NCBI GenBank assembly: GCA_032622095.1
Contig: CP136063.1
Coordinates: 33,790,987-33,854,986, forward strand
DNA from: Siphonodentalium dalli
Lineage: Eukaryota; Mollusca; Scaphopoda; Gadilida; Siphonodentaliidae
Reading direction: 5' to 3'
Length of the DNA stretch: 64,000 nucleotides
A program made the translations under genes and the position numbers. The notes under the pieces were generated by a model. The model was not told where the DNA came from. It saw only the letters and a list, made by a program, of their open reading frames with translations, and did not search any database. Below are positions 33,301-45,734 of the stretch, one piece after another (the stretch's first letter is position 1; every line of letters starts with the position of its first letter).

Positions 33301-33764
33301 ACAATACATTTGACGCACTACATTGGTGAAGCAATCAGTAAGCACTGAATTGTCACCATTCGCAGTCGCTACCAAAACATGAATTTGGATACTGTACTTT
33401 GAGAACTACTATTGATGAATTGCCCTTACTGAAAAACATGTATAGCAATTATGAAATATGCGCAGAAGTCGTCAGTTCTTAGGACAACCCTACATCTGAA
33501 CTGAACTGACAATGACGTCATAATTCCCTCCAGTCGCGGACCCATGAAGTCTAACACATTTTTTCCGACGAAGTAAGTGATACACTATCATAATATCATA
33601 ATATCATAGACTCTACATTTGTTCAAAACAAAATCCACGGAAGTAAATAAGCAACGCTACTAAAATCTTGAAAGTAGATTTAAAGACCACTACGATATAA
33701 AGGTGCAACACGAATGGAAGGTAACTGTTACACATTTAGTTATAGATATATGTATTTACCACAA
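30371..33764. other. Non-coding stretch
   Basis: No frame here shows splice-site context, domain motifs or similarity to another part of the window. It may be intron of the minus-strand gene whose exons lie at 34.0 and 43.0 kb. Confidence 0.35.
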
Positions 33765-34390
33765 CAAAAAGTATGGTCTATTTATTATCGGTGATATGAA
33801 ATTGAACTAGTGAAGATACCTCAACGACCATCGACAGACTGCCATTTCGTACTTTACATGTACATGCAATTTGATTAGTGCCCCGTACTTTTATTTTCCC
33901 TGCTTGTTCGAAAAATAATACTGCGAGAATTTAAATATGAGTAAGGGATTTATTTGGAGCACAATACACCATGTGTGTGTATCATGATGACACTAACACT
34001 ATATGAATTACACCAACCAGTGATTATGATCTACTTACTGGTGTTGTTCGAAGCAGCTCTGTTGCCTTACTATGCACCATCTCCAGTTCTTGCTGTACTG
34101 ATTTAATTATATCTTGGGAAACAGTCAATTTCTGTAAAAGTAGGTGGCTTATATCTTCCATTGACATGATCCCCTCCTGTGAAATAACGAACACAACAGT
34201 TTTCATCCGATAGTTGACACCACACTGATAATGAACAATCATGAACGGATGGACGAAAGGCCAACATGGTGGTAGCGCTAAATTGAATTGAATGACCAAC
34301 AGCCTTATCATATTTTATTAATGTCGACGATATATAGCTAAGATATCTGCTCATATATATGGATGGACAGATGAACAGATGATGAGAGAC
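33765..34390. repeat. Duplicated segment, copy 2 (partner 10480-11160)
   Basis: Aligns with copy 1 in the same orientation about 23.3 kb away, including sequence on both sides of the exon. Confidence 0.7.
34039..34176 (-). CDS. Internal exon, coiled-coil-like, unknown protein (paralogue of 10810-10941)
   Basis: Minus strand: acceptor TTATTTCACAG, exon of 138 nt, donor GTAAGT (GT at 34038-34037), phase 0 to 0, 46 residues beginning EGIMSMEDISHLLLQKL and ending SKATELLRTTP. It aligns with the 10.8-kb exon around IIKSVQQELEMVHSKATELL against NIKSAQREWETELRKANELL, with heptad-like spacing. Both splice sites are better than in the other copy. The family is not recognised. Confidence 0.58.
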
Positions 34391-34508
34391 ATATATACCT
34401 TTGTGAGCCTATATTCAGCGTCGGAGATACCTGTGGGACTTCGCACACCACATTTGGTTGAACTCGGTCCAGGGGTCTGAGAGAGAAAACTGGACAGATC
34501 TTACTCGT

Positions 34509-34509
34509 T

Positions 34510-34562
<53 letters not shown>
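34509..34562. repeat. (TA)n microsatellite
   Basis: About 54 bp of near-perfect TA repeats with one interruption. Confidence 0.9.
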
Positions 34563-34564
<2 letters not shown>

Positions 34565-35937
34565 CAAGCAGTCACAGCACTATAACATACTTGGATACTT
34601 TAGGTCTTGTGAGAGATCATATGAGTTGAAAGACATGTAAATAATTCACTGATTCGCTTGATGCACTGGTGACAGATAGTTTGTACCCATTGATAGTCAC
34701 ATTAATGTTTGAGACAGTTGCTCGCTTTTTTTCATGCACAAAATGATCTAGGTATTAGTTACATCAGGACAAGTTTACTTATTTATACAAACTTAGGTCA
34801 TTGTACAGGATACACACAATTCCATAATTTATAATAATTTACCGATTAGTCTGTCAACCAGCCCATTATCTAGCATTATGCCTTAACACTTTTGTTAGTC
34901 TACTGGAGCAACCTCTGTTATAATAAATGAAAACCAAGCAGTCACTATGCCAGACTTGGACATTGTGTGTGTTGTGAGAGTAACCGATCATGAGTTGATA
35001 GACATGCAAATATTTCACTGATTGGCTTGATGCAATGATACACATTGTGATGACAGTTATATTCTAGCCATTGATAGTCACATTAATGTTTGAGAGAGTT
35101 GCTCGTTCATTTTCCATGCACACAATGATCTAGGCTTTAGTTACGTCAAGAAAAGTTTATTTCAGTTTTACATTTGAAAATGACCAACTCACAATTTGGT
35201 CATGGAGTTGGAATTAATTTCGAACGTTTCCGACAACAATTGGTAAGCAGGCCAGTAAGCATAACTTGACTTAGCAATCAATATTGGATAATGTCGCGAA
35301 TATGAGCTCACGTGTCGTTTATCTTATACACACCACTGGTGTGGGGCAATTCTCATTGCGTCAACGGTATATATGCCATACATATATTGCATGCTCTAGG
35401 TTACAATGTTATTCGAGACTCCAAGAACATATCCAAAGACTCCAACAACCATCATCCGACGGCATTGTGGAGAACCTTGCGTGAACTACATCGAACACTT
35501 TTATATGTTCATTTTCTTCTTCCACGACGTTTCCTTTGAAAGGATAGTCATCTGGATATGGCCCACAATTTGAATCCATATTTTGAGGTATTGTCTTCAA
35601 TGTTCGACTATACAAGGCATTTATAAAACCACCATTTTAAGATTTCATAGACGCAAATTCCTCATTCCCACTGGGCTGCCTAATATACTGGTTCTGTCTA
35701 CAGAAAATCAGCTTGAACAATTGAAAGTGGAATCTTATATGACCCTGTATCTCAGTTTTATATGAGCGAGATAAATAAATATCGACACATATTGTCTCAC
35801 AATGATGATATGGAATATTCCACGCTATTCTTTAGTCTGCATTTGTTATAATATGTTATCTTCTTTTTTCAGGGAATATTAATTCCTCACATGTCAGATG
35901 TCGTTGCATATATATATGTTACAGTCAATATGTCAAA
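34563..35937. other. Non-coding stretch with two similar blocks
   Basis: 34655-34745 and 35015-35115 share TTCACTGATT.GCTTGATGCA and TTGATAGTCACATTAATGTT, a direct duplication of about 100 bp spaced 360 bp. A short frame MTNSQFGHGVGINFERF at 35177 ends at a GTAAGC donor-like site but is too short to call. Confidence 0.4.
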
Positions 35938-35967
35938 TCAGCCATTTGGCTAAATGCCTAAAATTTT

Positions 35968-36473
35968 CAGTTCCACCTGACAAAGTTCTGTGTTATCTGC
36001 CCACTGACATCAAAACAAGCTGCTGAGGTTGCCTACCATCTCTTGGACATATTTCTGTTATTCGGTGCGCCACATATTCTACAGATTCTACATATCGGTT
36101 CAGAATTCACAGCTCAAATTATTTCTGATTTGAAGGAGTTACATCTGTTGACAGGGACGTGGTGATCCAAGAAACATTTTAGGTGTTATCACAGCTGTAG
36201 ACAATGGACAATATACCATCGGTTGCCCTTCAGGTATTCTGAAGGGAACATACAGTCGACACCAGTTTGATTTATGTCCCAGCGGCTTCTTAGTGAATCG
36301 GACATAACCGTGATAGCAGTGTGTCCCTTCGACAAGCCAACACAAAAAAGTCTCAACACGGTGGTCATGATTTCGTGAAGTGCAATTGCAATGGACCTAA
36401 GAGAGGACAACCTGATTGTTTCAAGAATAATGTTTTATGTAATAGTAGATGTCACAAGTTTCAATTGTTCTAA
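35968..36473 (+). pseudogene. Broken integrase-derived gene (KRBA2/SCAND3-like family)
   Basis: Three conserved blocks follow in order but in different frames. 35968-36160: FHLTKFCVICPLTSKQAAEV and AYHLLDIFLLFGAPHILQ, the integrase-core stretch of this family; where the second catalytic aspartate (SDNG) is expected the text reads ILHIGSEF, so the residue is lost. 36153-36305: GRGDPRNILGVITAVDNG, YTIGCPSGILKGTYSRHQF. 36360-36473: GGHDFVKCNCNGPKRGQPDC and CNSRCHK, a CXC-rich tail, ending in TAA. The core between E and the tail is deleted. Family name is from memory of such integrase-CXC proteins; a Ginger/Tdd-type transposon is the alternative origin. Confidence 0.6.
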
Positions 36474-37001
36474 TGAATGATAATAACATGTGTCACATAG
36501 GCATGTTGTGTTATAAGTTTTGTGTTGCATGTTTTGATTATTCATTTTTGTTATAATAAACATACATAAATATGAAATATCGTTCAGTTTTTAAAAACAC
36601 CCACAAATACTTTCAGTCATTTGGCCAAATGACAGGTGGTCAATTTCAGTCATCTGGCCAAATGACTAAATTTTAGTGAATTGGCGAAATGTCCCGAAGC
36701 GTCTAGAATTGAAGGGTAGTTGGCCGTGGTTCGGGAACAATAAACAACAAAGAGTCCATAGCCTTTGACAACTTTATATGTATATAAGTATATATCGATA
36801 AACACAGCAAGCATCGGTATAGGTTGGCGGATCGGCGGTCGGAGAGAGAGTCCCTCGGTATTTCTCAACACTAGTAGTTATTCCAACGTTTGGTGTATCA
36901 TGCGTCCACATAAGGTCTGAGGTATCACGATACCCATGTCTGTGACGTGTATCACACCATTGGTACTATAGAATGATAGTGGTCTGATCCTCCCTAACTT
37001 A

Positions 37002-37157
37002 TACAATGGTAGCTACAAGTCACAACCAATTTATAATATGATATTGTTAATTATGCTTGTATCAATTATATCATTTATATCTCGATGTGCTGTGTTTATC
37101 TATACAATTAGCCTTAGCAATTACAATCACTGGGGAAAGGAAGTTCATCATAGATTC
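37002..37157 (+). repeat. Direct duplicate of 42306-42451
   Basis: Starting at CAAGTCACAACCAATTTA and running to GGGGAAAGGAAGTTCATCAT, about 135-150 bp match 42306-42451 with few changes. The right copy abuts the broken end of the minus-strand Gypsy remnant. Confidence 0.8.
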
Positions 37158-39903
37158 GGGAAACCATATAACAATAAATATATTATCTTCTATACTATCG
37201 GACAGAGTCCCCTCCGTTCAAATTTACCAAGTATTGGGAACTGAAATTTGATTAAATCCGAGTGTACAGAAGATAGTGGGAGCTAGGATATATAATCGCG
37301 AGTCGCGACCTGAAAAAAAATCAACACATGGATTTGCATACACAAACTATCAACAGCAAACGAAAATAGAGTTAGTTATCCATGGCGAGTCTGGTAAGCA
37401 GTATGTCACTAGGTCACTGGATTATTAGCAAACAGTTAATTATCCAAGAGGCTGAGAATGAAGTCCGGCAGGCGAATCTAGCGTGAGATAAATGCCCAAT
37501 GCAGAATCTGCAAACGAGTCTATCCATGGTCGGGTAATCAAAACAGCACGTAACGTTAGTGTGCGAAGTAGAGAAATCACACATGAAGTACAGTTACTAT
37601 TGACAGCAGCAATCAAGGAAAATAAATGTTAGTGTCCGTGCGGCGTGAGAGTATGTAGTAAACGATATACGATCCAGCTGGCAAGTCAGCGTCCATCGAT
37701 GAGAGCAGGAATACACAACAGGTCATCATACAGAATGATAGAACGGTACGATGAGTGGAATATGCAAATGTATGTGGTATATAATTAATGTCAAAAACAG
37801 CATCAGAGATCGTTGGTATCTGGTCGTTGGCAGCAAGAGACGTTGAATCGATGACGTGACATGTAATGAGCGATGCAAATGTATCAGCAAGGTAGAGTTG
37901 CGATCAAATGAAGAAACATCAACATCAGCGATACTCTGAAACGATCTGGCAGCATAATTATGCGTTATTCGGGTAATCATCTAAGGAGCTATGTCGATGG
38001 CAGTGGTGAGACGACGACTATATACGAGACGTCGAACGAGGAAACGTAGCAACGAGTGTTAATTTTGGACAGTCGGTCGAATAGCTATGTCCGATAAGAT
38101 CGTGAGGACAGTGTCATGAACGGCGAAGATAAGCAGCGGTGTCGCTAGATGTGGTTGAAACACCAACTTCTGGTCAGGTCTGCGTGTCTGGTGTGTCAGC
38201 GCGGTGCATATTGGATGGTCCATCCTGTGTAACGTCATTAGATTGACTTACAGTACCGATCATCGTGTTTGGCGAACCCAAATTGTTCGACGTAAATGAC
38301 ACGAAAGCTGTATAATGTGTTTGTGACAAGAACACAATAAACCCAAAATAGTTAATAAGCATCTTGACGCCAAAACATGCCCAAAGTACGAACCATGAAG
38401 CAAAATCATTGACTCATCAATGCAATTTGCATTTTCAAAAATTTGAACGTGTTCGTAGAGCAATAAAATGTGACCCTAGGATTTTAAAAATATGTCATGA
38501 CGTTAAGTGAACCGCTATATATATCACGCCATAGAATTTCCCAAAGTGGACGTCGAGATGAAGACAACCAAACATTCCTGCCGCGACAACATTTATAATA
38601 CAACAATCGTGTATTTATTTTGGTGTGAAATTATTGTTAAAATCGGGTGAATATTGTCCACCATTCCAGTAAAATTAGAACCAATCAATGTATGATTGCG
38701 ATTTCGTTAGAATACTCCACAGCTATTTATGAATAATTACGTGATAACGAAATACCACATGCATGTACTTCTCCAATATCTATATTATATGTACGTGTGT
38801 AAAACTTAGAGGAAGCTTAATATGTGATTTACATATTGAATAAAATAGTATTATTTTAGTGTTTGGTATATGCCATCGACGACCATTCTGATTTAATTAT
38901 TCTTAACATTCCAACATCAGAGTGTATATCCCTGCATATCACTAGTCAAACCAGGAAAACGATGGTTGCACATACCGCTCGAATTCCGCTATACATAATT
39001 CAATCCATCTCGGCAATGCTTTGGTGTACACGCAAAGTTGATGCCAAGGCTGGTCTTTACTAATTAATGACAAATTTACAGATACGATTGAATGTTGTAC
39101 TGTATGTATAGGCAGTTGGAAACTCGTCGGTGCTTACCTATACAATAATCAACATAACACGCATGTTATCTGATTTGGGAGTCTATGCATACCAAATGCT
39201 GGTCAGTACAATGGTATGTGCAAATTTATCATGTCAATAGCTAACACGATATACCTGGACCCGTTGTCCGGATACATAAATCAAATTGAACCTCATGCAT
39301 TGTTTACAGATAATTTGCCAATTGTTGCCGGCACTTTATGTAGGCGTGCAGGAGCACGTGGTCTAATACATTTATGTTATACATGTGGAGACTACGAATA
39401 TGAAGGCTGTGAGTTAAATCATACATGTGTTATTTAGTTCATTTATTTATCATTGTTTTATTTCCTTGTTATACGGAAGTTTAACATTCAGGATTGTGTT
39501 ATACGTTGTTTGTTATTCCGTCAGAACTACAATATATAATTATTTAAGGATACCTTACTGTTACACATTCATACTGGTAAGTACGACTTTAATGGAGTCC
39601 TGATATTAATTCTTTCGGACAAAATGTCTATATTGTTTCTGGTGTGTTTACAACACGAGTTATATCATTTACGCATGATTGTGTAGGTTCATCATATGCA
39701 CGTGAATTTAAATCGATATCCATGTTGTTTGTTCATATTGGTTTATGTTGTCAGACACAACTTTTTAAATTTCTTCATTTGCGGACGCGAATGCTTCTGA
39801 ATTATTATTGTTTTGCCCATTAGCGTGTAATCGATCTGCCCATTCAAGTCGCGGTATGTCGCCATCACTTGAAAGAAAATTCTGCACAATTGTTTGCGTC
39901 GCA
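37158..39903. other. Non-coding stretch
   Basis: Short frames only. The plus-strand frames at 38863-39063 and 39216-39437 (the latter cysteine-rich: CRRAGARG, CYTCGDYEYEGC) have no splice or similarity support. Part of 39440-39900 may be the eroded end of the minus-strand Gypsy remnant; I find no LTR. Confidence 0.35.
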
Positions 39904-42305
39904 TTAGCTGAGCGAATTTAATGACGCAGGCTGTTCTTGGTCTGCATCAGAAGTATTAACGACGAAACGCTGTCGTCGCAATTGACGTATCGTGTCTTTT
40001 GGTGTAATTTTCCAAGCTCTATTGGCTTTACGAATATTGTCAGCATGACAACGTACCATGTGACCAGTTAATTGATCTTTAACTAAAAATGAGACACTGC
40101 TATATTGTTCTATTATATTCCAATGACTTTGCCATGATACACTCAGTTTACCCGTTCTTCTCCCAGATCTGTAATAAATTGGGTCTCCTATTTCAAATGA
40201 AACTTCTTTTCTTTTTTCATTCTTTTTCTGTATTCTAATTTGAGATATTAAACGCAAAAGAACCAAACGAAAATTTCTATGTTGTTCTTGTAAAGCTAAG
40301 GATGTAACATCCTCACCTACATATTTCAATCTTGGTTTTAGAATATTATCGAGACTTAATGTGGGTTCCTGGTGATACAATAAATAAAACGGACTGAATT
40401 TTGTGGTGTCATTTACATGAACACGCATTGCAGACAATGCTTGTGACAAATACATGTCCCATGTGTGTGTATTTTGTAACACCAATTTGGATATAACAGA
40501 ATTCAAAACAGCATGTGATCGCTCAACTGAACCATTTGAGGAAGGATGATACGGGGAACTATAAACATGATGTATATTTAGTTCCTTGCAAACTTGATCC
40601 ATATGTTTATTTTTGAACTCGTCCCATTGTCTGAGATCAGATTTAAACAGCATGAAGGTCTGCTTATTACCTCATCTAAAAAGATCATCACGACTGTCTC
40701 GGCACGTTTGTCGGGAATAGCAAACGCCTCGACATATCTAGTCAGACAACAAATAAAAGTTAAAATATATTTGTTATTGGACATTGTTGTTTCAAACAGT
40801 TTATATATGTATATTGTATATCGGTGCTTATGGTCGAAAAAGGAAATGGAGGTCGGTCCATATCTTGTATTGGAGCTTTCTGTTGTGATAAATTCCTCAT
40901 TCTACAAACCATGCAAGCTGGATAATAATTATGTATATCTTTATACATATTCGGCCAATAATATTTAAGTTTTGCTGTTGCAAAAGTCTTAACTGTGGAA
41001 AAGTGCCCTGCTAGGTCATGATATTGTTTGAGTACAGCTTGTCGAATATTTGCGGTAATAAATAGGCGTATATCTGTATCTTCATCGTGGTTACTGATGA
41101 AGTAAAGAACATCTTTTATGACAATATATTTATCTGCTATTTGTTTAGGGGGTTTTGTGGAATTTAATTTTTGAACGATCTCAATCGCTTCGATGTCGCG
41201 TTCTTGTTCAAGTTTCATGTTAAACACCTCTAACTGAATTGTTTCTTGCAGTTGAGTTGGAATATTGTCTATACGGCAATTTGCATATTGTTTTGTGTTT
41301 AATTTGGATGTATCAATTATGTCAACATCCATTGGTACTTCAAGGTCAGGTCCTGTCACATCTGATTGCTCTGGTACGTTCGGCATACCATTATGATCAT
41401 CATCTGCATGTCTTGATAATTAATCTGCAAATATATTTGCTTTGCCGGGTATGTGAATTATCTGTTGTTTATATGCAGATATACATACAGCCCATCGCGC
41501 GACGTTTTTGTTATCCATGGGAGCAGATAGCATATTCGTTAAAACTTTGTGATCAGTCTTTATAATTAATAGTGATCCAGTTATGTAAAATTGTAGTTTC
41601 TTTATTGCCCAATAAATGGCAAAACATTCACGCTCCAATGTACTCCATGAACGAATTTGAGATTTATTTAGCCGTGTGAAAATAAAATGTATAGGATTTT
41701 CTGTATTAGATCTTAAGATACACGGGTCACCTGGGTCACGTGACTGCAACGATAGCACTGGTGCTGGCATCAGTATACATTATAAATGGTTTGTTTTTAT
41801 CTGGATATGCGAGATATGTCACCTCGGTTAAATCAGTCTTTAATTTCTGAAATGCCTCATCGCATTTATCTGTCCATTCATATTTTGTGTTTTTCTTTGT
41901 CAATTCTACCAAAGGTCCACAAATTTCATTGAATTTAGGAATAAATTTCCGGAACCATGAGAATGATCATATGACACACATCTCACTTGTTTCAAATTTG
42001 TTGGCGGTGTTAAAATTTGAATTGCTTTTACTGTATTTGCATCTGGTCTAACCCCATGTTCATCAAAGATGTGCCCCAAAAATGCACATTCGGTTTTAAA
42101 GAATGAACATTTCTTTAACTTTCATTTACATTAAACTTCCTAAGGCAATCAAATACCTCTTGAAGAAGCCTTAAATGAGAACTTGTGTCGACTGAGTACA
42201 AAATTAAATCGTCGACATCCTTCAACCCCCTCCAACACTCGATTCATGAGTTGAAGGAAAGCACTGGAACTCCCGATAGCGCCAAAGCATGATCTGTTAA
42301 ACGAA
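39904..42305 (-). pseudogene. Degenerate Gypsy pol remnant (RT to integrase)
   Basis: Read on the minus strand: RT palm remnant with VDDLILYS at about 42200, FFKTECAFLGHIFDEHGVRP, then EWTDKCDEAFQKL and YPDKNKPFIMYTDAS (start of RNase H, about 41780), TDHKVL, HIPGKANIFAD followed by an in-frame TAA (about 41420) and LSRHADD, integrase finger QYHDLAGH and CMVC, DKRAETVVMIFLDEV, SDNG at about 40625, VERSHAV (catalytic E), FSPFYLLY, LDNILKPRLKYVGED and a GPY/F-like tail ending DADQEQPASL. At least four frame breaks and one stop. The integrase tail is close in wording to the intact element (FSPFFLLY, DNLLKPRRKYAGED), so both belong to one lineage. Gag, protease and LTRs are missing. Confidence 0.88.
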
Positions 42306-42451
42306 AACAATGGTACCAGTCACAACCAATTTAGAATATGATCTTGTTAATTATGCTTATATCCATTATATCACTTATATCTCGATGTGCTGTGTTTATC
42401 TATACAATTAGCCTTATTAATTACAATCACTGGGGAAAGGAAGTTCATCAT
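42306..42451 (+). repeat. Direct duplicate of 37002-37157
   Basis: See the partner. Its left border coincides with the point where recognisable reverse-transcriptase sequence of the minus-strand remnant stops. Confidence 0.8.
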
Positions 42452-43002
42452 TCATATATATCAATGAACCATTAATATCAGTCAAAAAGAACGGGATTAA
42501 TTGGGATATACAGAACCCTACATAGTTCTTGATCTTGGAAATATTCAGATATTGGCGAACTTGACTTGACTTGCAGTAACCCTATTTTCGACATTTGTAT
42601 CTGTCTAGAACTTAGCTCTACCGAAAGACAATCTGCTGTTATAAGACAAATTTGTATATTTGCTAGTATGTGCCAAATATCGTCATAATACCAATTGGCG
42701 ACATGTTATCGCACTACATGGGATAGTCGCTAAATATCAACATTAACACGCACGTCATTAGTCCCATCGCTAAAGTACAACTGATGTGCATGTATGCACC
42801 CATATGCAAACTCAAATTTGGATGGATACCGAAATATAATGTTGGTGACTGGTTCAAATCATTTACATATAGGCTAGCGCCTGTAGGGGACTTGCTCCAA
42901 ACTGAGAAATGAAAACTCCTCATTCGCGGAGACTGTCAAATCCAACTACTTTCATATTTCTTATTTCTTTAAACTAAATGAAATTCAACAATGACAACTC
43001 AC
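42452..43002. other. Non-coding, possibly intron
   Basis: AT-rich sequence downstream, on the minus strand, of the donor at 43002. No coding frame recognised. Confidence 0.35.
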
Positions 43003-43176
43003 ATGTTTGTGTTCTGTATCGACTTTGAGACTAAGTGACGTGCATCCGACATCATTGCTGCTTCGACCCGCGCAGTGCACCTGCCGAACTACTTTGGGTT
43101 GACTATGATCAGGTTCACTTGAACTGTCCAGTTTACGCTTGGCCTTGTTTGTATCTCTTGTGGTTTCTGGCATCGC
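43003..43176 (-). CDS. Internal exon of unknown host gene
   Basis: Minus strand: good acceptor (TGTGTTTATTCACAG), 174 nt, 58 residues, donor CAT|GTGAGT with GT at 43002-43001, phase 0 to 0. The peptide (AMPETTRDTNKAKRKLDSSS to LSLKVDTEHKH) is hydrophilic and lysine/serine-rich with a KAKRK basic cluster that could be nuclear-localising. It lies 5' of the 34.0-kb exon on the same strand with the same phase, so the two may be exons of one gene with long introns. The family is not recognised. Confidence 0.55.
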
Positions 43177-45284
43177 CTGTGAATAAACACAAAACAAACA
43201 GACCTTTATATTGGCGGGCTGACCATGAAAGAATAGTTTGAAATTTGGTCCAAACTTAGATATAATTAAATGTACACACAAATACAATAAAATGTTTGTA
43301 AGGCCACGCATATTCAAACTCACGCATGTACACACTAATTGTGGCATATTTATACAAACATTCCCGTTTCCCCCGATTAAAAGGTTTGATTCATTAGTGT
43401 AACTGGAAACCAAATTCAAACTTATGTTAAACACTTGTGATTATTTGAGATTTTGAGATTTTAGTAAAAAAAATGTGTCAATGATATTTGTTATTTTTTG
43501 ACAAATATGTCACATGTGAACTTTTATAAAAAGCTGTTCCGGTAATAATGGCTACGGGCAACTGAAATTAAACTCAGTCAGATAGGTTATTTTCAGACGA
43601 TTTCCCAACAGTGAATATGAATCAATCTGTTGTTATATTATCTGCTTGTCTGTCATCTGCTTTTACTAACTGAACACCCCTGCAAATTAATAATACACCA
43701 TTACAATAGTACTTTTATAACTGGGTGGGAGAATCCTATTAGTATACACTAGATGAAATTTAAGATTTCATAATAGGAAAATTATATGAAATCTATAATG
43801 CTTGAAACTTAAAATTTATTGCATATCGATAAATTTGAAATTCCAAATGTTAAATGTCAATAATATTTTATAAATTTTCTTAACCTCGGAAATACTGTTA
43901 TATTTTTTTTTTTAAAGAAACAAATTATGTGGCTTATTCCAACATATACGCTCGGCCTCGTGTTATGACGTCCCGATTTACACATGTATATTCTAGACCA
44001 GTTTTATGTTCGATGGATGGCTATAACTATTTTTAAACGATGTATGTTTTGACACTATTTTAGAAATTTTGAAATGCCGTGCATGGTTTGATGAAATGTG
44101 ACGATATGTGCACTCTGAATGCTAAATGCTAAAACAAATGCCGTAATTCACAACAACCATCTATACCAGAAACACTCAACTCAGGAACTTTTACGACCGT
44201 TTAGCTAATATGCTACATCTAAATCATGCAGAAACGGTCTTTCGGTGAGTATTCGATCAATACAGATCTACAACAACAAAACACGTTCGTGGGTTTTGTC
44301 AGTATTATTCTGTTCCGCCGGGCGTTACTGTGTGATATACGCGTGCAGCTTCATCAATGTTCTCAGTAACTACACCTGAATCCACTACCCTAAAACATAT
44401 GTAATGATTGTATAATAGCATGACGGAGATACTTGTGCGGCTTCCTCAAGGTCATCAGTAAATCGAACATCAACTACCTCACAATATATGAATTTGGTAC
44501 TAACAGTAGTGGATAATCAGGTTTCTGGTGTTGAGTGTGTGACATTTTGGGACAATATTCCGACACATGAGTCGTTGTCACACATATGTATTGTTCTAAA
44601 AGGGAAACATTTATGGGACTAAATTCGCTAAAGGAATGTATTGCATCAGAGAAATTATTCCCGTTTTAGGGTGGATACACACTTGTATGCAATTGCGGTA
44701 TGAAAAAGCCACGTATTCCATGTATTTTACATGGTCATTCCATTCATTGATAGCATTAATCGCCTGTGCGCGGTCGGTCCATTTCAACTGGCGAGAGAAT
44801 TGAGCAGTTATAAGCAATTATCAAAATAACTGCTATCAAGAAGTTTCAGGCCAGTCACAAACATCTCTTCCTTCATCGATACTGAAATGAATAAATCCTG
44901 TCTGATATCTGTTGCTGTTTTTCACGAGTTTTAGTTCATTTCGAAAAGTGAATTTGAGTCAATCGAATCTATACTTTATTTATTTCTCGTCATTTCTTGG
45001 AAACAGGGTCATCCGAAACAAAAATAAAACATCCATAATTCGAAGCTCTTTTTGGACGATTGCGATACCCGAATGTTTAATATCCCACACGCTGACTCCA
45101 GATTTGATCTCGTCAAGCAAATCCCGAACTGCTCTCTCACTCCACATTTTGGAAGTGCTGAATTAATACACATGGAAATCGATTATCCCATGTTAAGATA
45201 CTGTGCAGATACTATGACAGACAATGCATTGAGATTGCACGAATAATTTTAGAGCGAGCACATTTGACAACTTTCAATTGGGAT
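43177..45284. other. Mostly non-coding stretch with two weak ORFs
   Basis: A minus-strand frame at 44611-44790 (KWTDRAQAINAINEWNDHVK) follows an acceptor-like CTCTCGCCAG and looks protein-like. A plus-strand frame at 45046-45246 (RMFNIPHADSRFDLVKQIPN) also does. Neither has a recognisable motif or a matching donor, so I leave both uncalled. Confidence 0.35.
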
Positions 45285-45715
45285 TCACTTGCAAATATCC
45301 ATTACAGCGCCAATAAAATAATGCAGGTACAGCGTTGAAATTAAAAATATTGACATCAGAGTGGTCAGTATTTTGTGTTCACCTAGGTGGTATCTTATGT
45401 GCCTGCAAATGATATGTTCCTTTGCAGAGTACCGATGTGAGTGAGACCGGGTGGTAGTTCTCTGTGTTGTGCACATCACCTTTTTGTAGATGGGATATAT
45501 GTTTGCACTGCGCCAGTTAGTTGGGAGTTCACTTGTGTCCACTGATAGTTGAAAGATGGCTGTTAGAGCATGAGCTATGTGGTTAGTCCAAATCTTGAGA
45601 TCCTAGTTTGGTAAACCGGCTGGGTCTGGGGCTTAGGACGTTTTATATCTTTTAGAAGTGTGTATACACCTTCCTCTTTGATGTTGATGTCTGCTATGTC
45701 TGGTCCACCACGACA
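45285..45715 (-). pseudogene. LINE reverse-transcriptase fragment (N-terminal part)
   Basis: Minus strand: PDIADINIKEEGVYTLLKDI, KRPKPQTQPVY, then SELPTNWRSANIYPIYKK, frameshift, and EHIICRHIRYHLGEHKILT. These are the N-terminal RT blocks of Jockey/CR1-type LINEs, where the usual text is about choosing rays and K..DVH..NYRP. Frame breaks and a stop show decay. It is cut off near 45715, where an oppositely oriented LINE fragment begins. Confidence 0.7.
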
Positions 45716-45734
45716 TACTGATATCGAACCTGGA

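Noticed and set aside
37123-37251. Aspartic protease-like FIIDSGNHITI on the plus strand
   Set aside because: A single DSG match in a short frame, and the shared duplicate at 42.4 kb diverges just where the motif would be. No further pol similarity follows in this orientation.
43003-43176. One gene joining all minus-strand exons from 43 to 10.8 kb
   Set aside because: Phase and strand agree, but there is no similarity search or transcript evidence; kept as separate exons.
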